DNA from: Symbiodinium kawagutii
Taxonomy: Eukaryota > Sar > Dinophyceae > Suessiales > Symbiodiniaceae
DNA: 64,000 nucleotides
Direction of reading: 5' to 3'
Assembly: GCA_009767595.1 (NCBI GenBank)
Contig: VSDK01010067.1
Span: forward strand, 328,516-392,515
Part shown: piece by piece, positions 1 through 10,082 of the stretch
Layout of the letters: each line of letters opens with the position of its first letter
How positions within the stretch are numbered: the first letter of the stretch is position 1
Program-made: the position numbers and the translations under genes
Notes under the pieces: model-generated
What the model was told of the DNA's origin: nothing
Database searches by the model: none
What the model saw: the letters and a program-made list of their open reading frames with translations, nothing else

Positions 1-169
1 AACTGTCCATCGATCACCAGTCAACCACTACATCATCATTAACCACTATATCAACCATTGATTTTACAGTCAGTTAACCATCATTAACCACTATATCAAC
101 TAACTAACCATCAACTGACCATCACCTGACCATTATCCACGTCGTGCCCCGCACGACCACCGTCCTCAG

Positions 170-229
170 GGCCCTCCCGGCGAAGCCGGCAGCGCGGGCG
201 AGAGCGGTGAGCAAGGGGAGCAGGGCGAG
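170..229 (+). CDS. Collagen-like Gly-X-Y exon
   Basis: The 60-nt island reads in one frame as six consecutive Gly-X-Y triplets (GPP GEA GSA GES GEQ GEQ) plus GE, the signature of a collagen-type triple helix. GC at third positions is very high. The acceptor is CTCAG|GGC and the likely donor is GC (GAG|GCGGCA). The upstream flank is CCATCA-rich and the downstream flank TGATGG-rich, the exon setting seen throughout the window. The gene must begin left of the window. The reading frame continues sensibly into the micro-exon at 3247-3273. Collagen-like proteins are usually extracellular or wall-associated, but no signal peptide is visible here. The repeat is seen; the exon ends are inferred. Confidence 0.55.
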
Positions 230-1540
230 GCGGCATGGCGTTTGGGGGGGAGGAACGTTGGTTTGGGCGGGTGGATGCGGGTGGTGGATGATGGTTAGTT
301 GGTATAGTGGTTAATGATGATTCAGAATGGTTAGTTAATGGTTAGTTGATGGTTAGTTGATCGTCTATAGTGGTCAATATGGTGGTTAAATGATGGGTTC
401 ATGATGGTTAGTTGAGGGTTCAACTGATAGGTAGGTACACCTGATGATGTTGATATAATGGTTAACTGATGGATGACGATGGTTAACTGACGGATTATGA
501 TGGTTAACAGATGGATAATTTTGATGGTTGATGTAATGGTCATTTGATGGTCCATTATTGCCAGTTGATGGTTGGTGATGATTGATTTAATGGCCATTCC
601 ATGGTTGATTGTTGTTGAATGATGGTGAATTAGTGATTCTGCGTCAATCTCGGTCAATGATAGTGGCTAATGATGTACAGTAATTAAATTATTAATTAAT
701 GGTTAATTGATACGTCGTTTCGTCATAAATGTTGGTGAGTGATCACTAATGCTGCTTGGTGTTGGCTAAACATTGCATAGATAGTGGTTAGTTAATAATG
801 GTAAATCATGGGTTGGCTTATTGAGGTTGCTTGATGATTAATCCGAGTCACAGCCGCTGGTCAATACAGTAGTATGGGTTAATGACGGTTTATGGAAACA
901 ACAAAAATGTTAGGAATGGTCAAGAGAATAAAGTTGCTTGGTTGATTGATCTTAATTGTGAATTCTATTTAGTCTTGGCAAATTGATTGTTTCCAATGGT
1001 TGCTTATTGTAGTTGGGGTTCATTTAATCATGGTGAATCGATGGTCAATGTATGTTGACTGAAAAAAGATGGTTCAGCAATGATGATTTCAGTAACAAGC
1101 AACGACAACAACAACAACAACCACGACGACAACAACAACAATATCAACAACGTCATAGGGGTGAGTGACATTGGCTAACCAACAGTGAAGGGACTTAACC
1201 AACAACATGCTTGACATCAGGATGGACATGAGCTGCTTGTGTGGTTTGTTGGTTTGTTCATTGTGGTCATAAACGTTGGATAATGGATTGCAGGGATGGC
1301 TTTAAATTATGAGTCCCTAGAAGAAGGTGGTTGGTTGGTCTCATTGGTAGGAATGAAACCAATTGATTTGATGTGATTCAGTTGATTTAATTGATGCGAT
1401 TGATTTGATTCAATTGATTTGGTTGATTTGAGTGATTTGACTGACTACTGCATGGGATTGGATGCGATGATTGGTTCATAGGTCAGCTGTAGTAGATTTC
1501 AGACCAGTTGTTGATTTCAGAACATGTGATGACCGAACGT
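230..1540. other. T/G-rich intron arm
   Basis: This is low-complexity sequence dominated by TGATGG, GGTTAGTTGATGG and similar words, directly downstream of the collagen-like exon. It holds a short CAA/CGA run at 1097-1150. No coding signal was found. It fits the 5' half of a long intron. Confidence 0.5.
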
Positions 1541-1556
1541 TACCCTGAGGGCAATG

Positions 1557-1990
1557 TGCAGGAATGTATGGTCACGAACTGTCCACAGCGGCCTTTGCGA
1601 AGAAGTGCTCGCGCGAGCTTGCGCGGGTTGTCTAGGCCATCAGAGGAAACGCTCCCGCTGAATGCATCAGCAGCACCTTGAAGTTTACCTAGTACCAGGT
1701 TCGCCAGGACGCCTACCTTCTTGGACTATGTGGAGCGTCTCGCATGACCACCAGCCTAGAGGTCGAAGGTTCTATCCCAAAGTGGATGCCTTGGAAAGAA
1801 ATCCAGGACCTCGCGCAAGAAGTGGATTCTTCAGATGGAAAATTTCAAACCTGAGGATGAAACTTGCTTCATTTTGCTTCCTTGGCGAAACTTGGAGGAT
1901 GCTTCGTTATATGGCTACCGGTGATGCGCGCTATGGGCTGGAGCTCTGTGGGGAGTGATCTTGGTACAGATCCTGCGAGCTTGTCGAAGT
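1557..1990 (+). pseudogene. Decayed or unrecognised coding-like island
   Basis: This moderately GC-rich stretch lacks TGATGG words. Protein-like readings run in more than one + frame, for example a Trp/Pro/Glu-rich stretch with KWMPWKEIQDLAQEV near 1790-1835. That reading hits a stop and would continue in another frame with a segment like KPEDETCFILLPW near 1850-1895. This looks like an old frameshifted copy of a coding sequence, or an exon pair that I cannot place. The family is not recognised. Confidence 0.25.
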
Positions 1991-3092
1991 CCAAAAAACA
2001 TAGAGCCTGTTGGGCTTGAACCTTCGTGGATGAATAAAGTAGCCATGTTTGTCAATAATGAAGAATATTAGGCTTTTTTTCCTGATACTACCCATTTTTT
2101 GCCATGCGATCCATCACTCTTAGCCAGTTCTTAGCCATGCAATCCCTCCAGCTAGATACCCTTGCTGTACAGCTGCCAAATGAGGCTGAGCGAAGAGGAT
2201 GGGTCGAATGAATCATGAAAGACACGTACTGTAGCGGTTTCTCCATCGGAAACCGGTCAGAACGTCGTATCTCCCACCTGCCGAGCTAACCATTGACCAA
2301 GACAACAAAACTCAGAATGCCTTGGTATGCCTTGGTATTAGAGACGTTGTCTTTTTGTATTTTTTTCAGACCATGCATATTTACTGATTGATTTTTGTTT
2401 TGTAAATTCATGAGTTACATGGTTAAGGTGTAGTTCTGCTATCCCGAACTTGGCCCAACAATGAGGGTGAAACACCTGCAACAAAGCCTACCAGCCCCAG
2501 CATAGGCGATACAACCAATCGCAATAGGGATAGCAAGCATTGGCTGTTCTGCCAGCAGCCAGGTAAGGGTCGATCATCAGATTACGGTTGGGGAAAGTCG
2601 CAGCGGTCACAGCTACGACCTAAGCCGATTGGATGATGATTTGTTATTGGTAATCGCGGTTCACGTTTTGAGTCAATGCACAATGATCGCATAGATATGT
2701 TAGCCGATGGCCCGTGATTGATCATAAATTCCAGAGTAGACGAGAGTGTAGCAATGTTTGAATTGTTGATAGTAGCGAATTTGAGCAAATTCGCGCTCAT
2801 GATTGTTTAGTATAAATTGTTGACAATTATAGAACTGATTCAGGACAGATTCACGTGGTGGTTTCCCCTCCCAAATCCTTCAGTATAGACCGTTTATAGT
2901 CATCAACCAGCTATTCGTTGGATTCAGAATTGACGAAAGACAAAAAAAAAGTATCATAGCAGCTGTCTAACAAACAAGATTGCCCTATTACCATGTACAA
3001 GTCAATATTTGCCAGTTAAAGGCACATCCATATTGATACATGTTCCCATCCCTTTCACGTGATACCATTGGTATTAATCATTCCACCAGTAT

Positions 3093-3145
3093 TAACAACA
3101 ACAACGACAACAACAACAACAACAACAACCACAACAACAACAACC
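3093..3145. repeat. (AAC)n microsatellite
   Basis: An interrupted AAC/CAA tract of about 50 bp lies on the C/A-rich arm upstream of the 3247 exon. Confidence 0.8.
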
Positions 3146-3246
3146 ATAGTAGTGAACCACCATTAGTATACTATAAATGAAAACCTCAATAATTTTCATA
3201 ACCATTGTGATACATGCAACTGGTTAGTCAAAATCAACTCCGCCAG

Positions 3247-3273
3247 GAAGGGCCCCAAGGCTTGAACGGCTTC
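3247..3273 (+). CDS. Collagen-like micro-exon (27 nt)
   Basis: GAA GGG CCC CAA GGC TTG AAC GGC TTC sits between CGCCAG| and |GTGCGG. It reads E-GPQ-GLN-GF. The exon at 170-229 ends in phase 0 with G-E, so joining them gives GEE GPQ GLN GF with the Gly-X-Y register intact. That continuity is the main evidence. A 27-nt reading alone would be weak, and intervening exons could have been missed. Confidence 0.35.
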
Positions 3274-3337
3274 GTGCGGGCACCCGTGCCAGGATGCAGG
3301 GCATCCATGGGATGCCGGTGGCTGGGAAAACTGGCAC

Positions 3338-3502
3338 CCCCTGGTGAACTCACCTGGAAATCACCAGATTTAATAGGAGAAATATTGGGAAATCAGCTAT
3401 TTCTATGGTGAACATACTAGATTTTATAGGGAAACCCTAGGAAATCAGCTGCTGTATTTCTATAGCTGATTTTCCAGCTAGCAGGATTCGTTCACCAGAG
3501 GG
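3338..3502. mobile_element. MITE-like element with CCCTCTGGTGAAC ends
   Basis: The ends are inverted: CCCCTGGTGAAC on the left and GTTCACCAGAGGG on the right. Inside is an internal repeat of GGAAATCAGCT...TTTCTAT. There is no coding capacity. The length (about 165 bp) and inverted ends fit a non-autonomous DNA transposon. No clear target duplication was found. Confidence 0.4.
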
Positions 3503-4527
3503 TTACCAACCAGGAACATGATCTGTATGATTTCATGATCATGATGCTAGACAGAAAGGATTATTAGATATAGCGGAAAATAGCAACAGGTATCAACAAC
3601 CAATGTTTGATATAGACATTGGTATATATATACACATTATATTGTTCCAGTATAAATGTTGCAAATAACATTGGCCAATTCGATGATTACCTATGTGATA
3701 CTTGAAAACATTGACTGATAAGATCAGAAAACACCAGTACAATTATAACGAACTAGTATTGGGCAACATCATAATTCACCAATTATCACTAGTTGACAAC
3801 AGACATTAATCAACCCTAACAACTGTATGCAGTCAATATAACAAGCATGACTTCATCATGTATTAGTACATCAAATTTTGGACATCATCACCAATGAATA
3901 CAACTAGCATGGACTAACATGAGTGACAATAAACTACAGTACTGAGCATAGTCAACAATAAAGCCACAGCATAGTTTGGCAAAAAAGATCTTCAGTTTGG
4001 CCCACCACTCTCTACAGGCGGCAAGGGTATCCCCTATGCCCGATGGAATCAAGTGCCAGGCGAGCTGGATCACATGGCAAGATGGCCAATTGCCCACCGC
4101 ATCACCTGTCGACGTGTTACAAGCAACCTGCCATTGTTGTACAATTTGTTGGTGGTTCTTACCACCTACAACATGGCTTTACTCATCCACCTACCCTGTT
4201 TCGACGCCATTGTTTTTGCGGCCTAATTATTATATACCAAATTGTCAGCGCTGACATTGATAGATATATATCGTAAAATCTACCCATCATCGTTAATTTT
4301 GATCCAATAAAACTATCCACAAGACTTGGTTTTGTTCCAAGTAGTTAGACCAGAACCAACCTACCATTGCTAGTGATGTTGGGTTTATACCTACCATGAT
4401 ACCTGGTTTCTTGTTTCGTAATCTACCATGTTGATGATGCTTGGTCCAACAAAGTTCCCTCACAAGACTTGATCACCAAGACCTCCCAAGAGCTTCAGCA
4501 CTGATGACGCTTCATGTGCCATGGCAG

Positions 4528-4620
4528 GTCACTGATGAGGTGCTACCTCCCAAGGACGATGTCAAGCACATGCTGGCGCTGCCCGCGTCCAATGCGGAGA
4601 TCTTAGGCGCTGCGAAGTGG
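4528..4620 (+). CDS. Exon, unrecognised domain after collagen-like stretch
   Basis: This is a 31-codon open stretch between GGCAG|GTC and TGG|GTAGAG, phase 0 at both ends, with a GC-rich third position. The peptide contains VTDEVLPPKDDVKH and LALPASNAEILG and looks like a soluble globular segment. It follows in phase from the collagen-like micro-exon at 3247-3273, where GF plus V completes a Gly-X-Y triplet. It is probably the same gene, just past the collagen region. The domain is not recognised. Confidence 0.45.
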
Positions 4621-5549
4621 GTAGAGATACAGGGCCCCAGGAGCTGCAGGTGAGCCACCAGTTGTGGAGGGGACAACCCTTGAACTTTAGCAGCTTCCAG
4701 TGAACTGGTAGCTTTAATCGCAGTAGCTAGTGATGAATGAAAACCAGGCAAATCTAGTGATAGCAAGTAGAATACAATTAGATCACTGTCGAATTCTAGC
4801 AGCCACTAGGTGGTGGTGTATCATTTGCCAGCCAGCAGACCAAACCAGTGAGTTTAGGCCTGTTGCTGCCAGGTTTTCCGTGATGGATACCCATGAAACC
4901 ACTATTTTCCTCCCCACTTCGCCATGCTCGTATACGAGAGTGTATAAAGCATATTGCGATGATTTGCGATTTGTCACAGCCAACGACTGAACAAGTTGAT
5001 GAATATTCCAACAAAGACTAGTTGGTCATTTATGTTGACCCAGAGCCACAAAGAGTTTCAGCAAGAATGTTGACTAAGAACATCCCATTTGTGATGAATC
5101 ACTATGGATGAAGAAACTGGCGCTTGCTAATGGTTAGTGATATGTTTAAAAACATGATAATGCGAAGTGATGGTCAGTGATTTGCCACTTTCAATTCGAC
5201 ATGACGGGGTTGTCAAGTTGGTGTCCTATGTATTGTGCATGTCTGTGGATGCGGGGTGTGGGTATCCTTGAGGATAACTTTGGACAGCCTGACCAATCAT
5301 CATGGAATATTGCTACCCACCACTGCGCCAAACTGGTCATTCTTAATCATCAACGAGCCATCATGCAGCTTGTGATTCTTGGGGGGCCTGACATGGATGA
5401 ACGAACCCGCATTGCGGAACCACCATGAACATCCATGAACCAACTAATCTGGTCCAGTCACCAGGTGCTTTGTTGGTGAATTTCGGCATGGCCTTCCTAG
5501 TCTTCAGAAACCTGAAGGTGAGCGGTGGCAGGTGGCAGGGACCCCTTAG
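4621..5549. other. Non-coding or intronic, no clear gene
   Basis: Only short shadow ORFs occur here, with no convincing exon edges. The local word content is less TGATGG-like than elsewhere, which may mean old repeat sequence. Confidence 0.3.
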
Positions 5550-6329
5550 ATTTTCTCACGAAGCTATGCCAGATCATTCCCAACATCTTGGCATCACGTT
5601 GACGCATTTCTTGGAGAAACCATCAACAGGGATGCAAACAACGTGGGAAAACTGACAGCACAGATTGCTAAACAGCTTTTGTTGAGGCAAGATCCATCCA
5701 TGGATGCTACTAACAAATGACAAGCAAGCAGCAAAACATAGGGATGAGCAATTTGACTACGTAGCTTGATGCAGGTGTTGCGAGGAGAATATCTGGTGAT
5801 CAGAAGTAGTTGTTGGCCAAATGTGAACAATTGCATTGTGTTTTCTCACGAAAGGGGCATTGTCAATGTGGATGACTAGAATCTCTATTAAGGATTGTTA
5901 AGCCCTTTCACCGAACTAGCGTGTTCAACTGCTGACAGGGAAATCTTTGCTCATACCCATGTTGCTCTATTTGATCAACATTCTAATCATTTCGAATCAG
6001 CTGCAAGCCGCTTGAAAGATATCAATAGGTCCTTAGGCTACTTTGCAAGGGAATGACTGTTGGGATTCCACCAAGAAGTGAATGCAGCCATCCTGAGCGT
6101 TGTCAACGCAACAGTACTAGTGCTGGCCGGGACGACGGATCGATCTGCCTGGTATTGGGGTTGAAGCCACCGCTGGAAGCTGGAAACCGACAAGATGATT
6201 ACCATAGCAGCACGGGTGAACGGCTTAGTTGTGTTGCATCATGCCTACCATCGGCTGCTAGTTGTGGATGTGAATGGCTTAACCACAGAGGTTTTTTCTA
6301 TGACTAGGCCTGGCAGAACGGTTTCCTAA
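5550..6329 (+). pseudogene. Decayed reading frame, one frame with 8 internal stops
   Basis: A single frame stays protein-like for 780 nt and ends at TAA 6327-6329, but it is broken by about eight stops (three clustered near 5725-5750, others near 5878, 5897, 6053 and 6163). Coherent segments include HHVDAFLGETINRDANN, GKLTAQIAKQLLLRQ, FESAASRLKDINRSL and AGTTDRSAWYW. Frame preservation despite many stops suggests point-mutation decay of a former exon or element ORF rather than splicing. I cannot assign a family. It lies inside the presumed intron between the exons at 4528 and 6991. Confidence 0.4.
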
Positions 6330-6990
6330 CCATTGATTACATCATGGCTAGTGCCTCAGTTGTCACATCGTTTGACTGGCAGTCCAAACGCCATCAACCA
6401 GAATTGTTTTTGGTGAGAATCAATCATTGAAACAAATATTGTGAAGCGTTGCGGCTGTTCATATTCAGTCTCAGTCATTATTCATCATTATTCTTTATAG
6501 ACCATCATGATCAATCGTCGTCGTTGATGTAGCCATCATCGCATTCTATCATCGCTAACCATTCCTCTCAACGATCGTCATCAGTCATCGTGAACCACAT
6601 CAGAAACGGCTGATTGTTCACCATCCTGAACCAGCACTGTCACTGGTCATCTACAATGATTCGCAAAAAAAATAATCCAAAATTGTTGGCCATCATAAAC
6701 AACAGTCAAGTATCAATGATGAATTCCACACTTCACTAGTTTGTCTAATTTATCAGCCAATTTCTTGAGTGTATGAATCCGGTCTTCATTTTTCACCATC
6801 GATTCGACCACCATTTGCATCCATCAGCCACCATTGATCACCATCAACTGCAATGAACCAGCGCGATCCACCACTTTTTTTATTTCAACCACTATCAAAA
6901 CATGATTAACCAGCCATTGATCCACCAAGAACCCACCATTAACCCGCCATTCGTCCCGATCTCTGCGGCCCACGGGTCAGCAGCTTCCAG
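6330..6990. other. C/A-rich intron arm
   Basis: ACCATC/ACCACC-rich low-complexity sequence leads into the exon at 6991, the polarity expected on the upstream side of an exon. No coding signal was found. Confidence 0.5.
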
Positions 6991-7065
6991 GCCAAGGTGA
7001 AGGACCGCTTGGAAGGGAAGGCGGGCTCAGTTCGGGTCGCCCAGTTGGCCGCTGATGGCGTCCCG
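6991..7065 (+). CDS. Exon, basic helical segment
   Basis: This is a 25-codon exon between CTTCCAG|GCC and CCG|GCATGA (GC donor), phase 0 at both ends. It encodes a charged, probably helical stretch (AKVKDRLEGKAG then VRVAQLAADGVP) with a strong third-position GC bias. It is in phase with the exon ending at 4620. It probably belongs to the same collagen-like gene, though linkage by phase alone is weak. Confidence 0.45.
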
Positions 7066-8314
7066 GCATGAAACTCAGCTGTAGTCATAAGATCAGTAGT
7101 AGTAGTAGTCGATATTGATAACTCAGCTCTAGTTATTGATAACTCTGCTATGATCAGGAAGAACGATATCATAGACTACAATCATCCTACAAGCATCATA
7201 GATGGCATTAATAATGTGACTTGATATTAGTATAATATGATATGAAAATGACCTAGCACTGCTATAGTGACTCTAGTTAGTTGCAACACAGATTTGTTTG
7301 ACTTGCTATTCGAAATTATTAATTTGAATTGATGTCAACATCATGATAGGGTTACATGGTTAGAACTAGGTCATTATACTGGTGAGCATTAGACTAGACA
7401 CAATCAGATAGACAACTATATCTATTCATAGCGACCATTGTGATAAAAGATCAGCACATTTTTTTGTGAGAATCATTTAGTGGATCAATTTTATTAAGAC
7501 TCCTAAGACCCCCTCCCACCCCCCGCGCACAGTTATAGTGACAGAACAGAGTCATTATTGCAGTCATGAGTACACAAGCTGTAAAGTCACAAAGTAGAAC
7601 TGATATTGTCAGTGTATAGCAGTACTACCTCTCAGAATTGCTAGGTGACTGCAACCGCAATTAGGTCACTGCAATGGGATGTACTGGGTCGGGCAAACCA
7701 ATATGAGGAATTCAAGTACAAAAAAGCGTGGTTTATTGTGACTGATGGGATATCACAGTGATATGCTTATCGCAAATATATTCAACCATACTAAAACTAT
7801 GAATTATGTTCAGCGCCAAACTATATCTGTAAATTCAACTGGATGAAGCATTGATAGCCCGCAATTGGATATATAAGTACAAGGAACATCACCAGGTAAG
7901 CAGGCATCATCCCAATGCTTTGTTGTGTTGCCTTGGCATAATATAAGTAGAAGGATGTACTCGTAGGGGAATACCAACGCTTACCAAACACAGTAGAAGG
8001 GCCACTTGTTTTTGGTAATTGGCAAGTGGGTACAGCGCATTTAAAACCCATTTATACACCTAGTTGATCACCCCTCGAAAATGTAATATTGACTGATCTA
8101 TAATAATGACTCCAATCACGAGTGATACCTGCAGCTGACGGAACTAAAACTGCAATTTGATGTGTTTAAGTTGGTACGGTGTGATCATTATGTCAACCAT
8201 GACAACCGCAAATACTCTCAGTTAATCGGAAGGGATTTTGATAGGCAGTATCACTTTTGCGCTTGTCATCCTTATATCATCCCACGTGCCGACTGGTTTG
8301 CATGCCACACCGAG
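7066..8314. other. AT-rich intron, nothing coding recognised
   Basis: A GTAGTAG run lies at 7091-7110, followed by AT-rich sequence. I see no exon with convincing edges. Confidence 0.35.
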
Positions 8315-8362
8315 GTTGCTCCCAGGCGGAGATGGGCAGCAGCTGAGCACCTAACAGGATAA
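8315..8362 (+). CDS. Possible terminal exon
   Basis: After CACCGAG|GTT, 15 codons (VAPRRRWAAAEHLTG) run to TAA at 8360-8362. The start phase matches the end of the 6991-7065 exon, so this could be the last exon of the collagen-like gene. It is short, and two frames are open locally. Confidence 0.25.
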   Translation, partial: VAPRRRWAAAEHLTG

Positions 8363-9470
8363 TCTCCATGGTCAACCGCGAATAACTGCTTGTCAAGAGT
8401 AGGAAAACTATGGAGAGAGGCAAATTGATGTGGGGTCATCTTGGTTATGATCGTAAATGGGTGGCTTTGGGATGGGCAACCATAATTGACGGGCAAGTAA
8501 TGGTTGAGTTCAGGAATGTAAAAGGGTTCACGTTTCTTGTTCATCATGTTGACAATGCTCGACGATGGTTATCAAATGCTGGTGGGTGGTGACGCTTTAA
8601 CACAGTCAAACATAAAGCTGATGGATGGTTCTTTCTCATGGTTGAGGAAGGTTGATGATGGTTGCAAATTTTGAAAAACTGGTGCATGGATGGTTGCACC
8701 TTGCCCTTCCTCGGGATTAAATGGTCCAATTGGATTATTCACCCATCGGAGATTTCCATGGGTTATGTTCAAACATGGAATGTGGGTTTATTGCGGGCCA
8801 AGTGCGATTTCTTGACCCTGGTTTACTGTTTTTTTCTACAGATTTTAATCGCTGCTGGTAGATTTTGTGTATTCTGTGTTTCATTGCTATTTGGGGGTGC
8901 TACACATATGGGTTTTCTTGTTCCGTTGACGTCGGGACATTGTTCTGTAATGTTCTGTACCTCCTCGTATTGATGGAGATATTCACTGACATGTCTTCGG
9001 ACCCCTCCTTTTTGGGATTATCAGAAGAACGGTCCACAAGCTGGTTTTGCGTTCTATGGGGGTGTGCAACTTGCAGGTAGAGTGACCGCAGTCGAGCAAA
9101 AATGACGATCTACCTACTGCCGAGACTTGTTGCTTGTGACAGCAAAAACATGTGCAACTGGTTGCCAATCCTATTCTACTGCGTACCTTGGTACCCCCAA
9201 CTGCCCCAACTATCTAACAATCATTGACCGGTACTGGTTGCACAGTTACTGCGACCATCAAATCATCAGCCATTGGTAACCATAGTTCTCATAGTTGACT
9301 AGGATAGGTGTCCAAGTAACTTTATCAGAATCAGCCAATTACCATCATCACGACAATCATAGCTGGAGATCAATAAATGTGATCTCCAACAGTCATCAGC
9401 AATCACCATCACCATCATAACTATAAGACATTCCCATCAGTACAAACATCCCCTGATGTTTGCTCCTTCA
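8363..9470. other. Unassigned, possible intergenic
   Basis: Around 9010-9105 all three + frames are open (one reads WDYQKNGPQAGFAFYGG and ends at TGA), so an exon is possible but cannot be fixed. The rest is AT-rich with mixed TGATGG and CCATCA words. Confidence 0.25.
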
Positions 9471-10034
9471 GACATGGCTTGCAGGGGCTGAATTGGGCCT
9501 TGGAAGGCTGCTGCCATTGGTCCAGGAGGGAAAAAACATCCTTCGGGAAGCCACGGAGAGCAGGGCTTGGAAGTAGCAACAGCAGTGATGGAGCACGGTG
9601 GTTGGCTTCGTCAACGCTGATTAGTGAAGATGGTGAAGAGATGGTGAAATTGTGGTCGATGATAAGTAACGAAGGATATTGTCATTGATGGTCGGAGTGC
9701 TGGTTAGCAACAATGAGTGGAGCTGACTCAGCAGACTCGACCAAGCTTTCAGCTCAAACGATTCATCGCGGTCAAAGATTAACCAACAATAGGCAGGAAA
9801 AAGCAACGGACAGACTGAGTGAGTGAGTCATGGAGGTAACGACCTTTGTTAAGCGTTGATACAACAGAACTTTCATATGAACATAGCCATAGTCTGTAAT
9901 GCTTCTTGGAAGGACATCCCCATGACATTTGGGACATCATGAAGCAGAATCAGCCAGATTTTTTAATACATGATTTTGAACCCCTATGAACCATTATCAG
10001 CCATTGTCAGCCATTATCAACCATCACCGAACGT

Positions 10035-10082
10035 CTTCAAGCAGTGTCATCATGGGCGCTTCAAGCAGTGTCATCAGGGGCG
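10035..10082 (+). repeat. 24-bp tandem repeat over the start codon
   Basis: CTTCAAGCAGTGTCATCA plus a GGGCG-type tail occurs twice with period 24 (10035-10058 and 10059-10082), differing at one base. The first copy contains the ATG of the ART-like gene A. Copy B has only one related segment (CCAAGCAGTGTCTCGGGCG). Confidence 0.7.

Noticed and set aside
331-657. Minus-strand ORF of 108 codons rich in Ile/Thr/His/Asn
   Set aside because: Translation of TGATGG words in the intron arm, with no coding bias.
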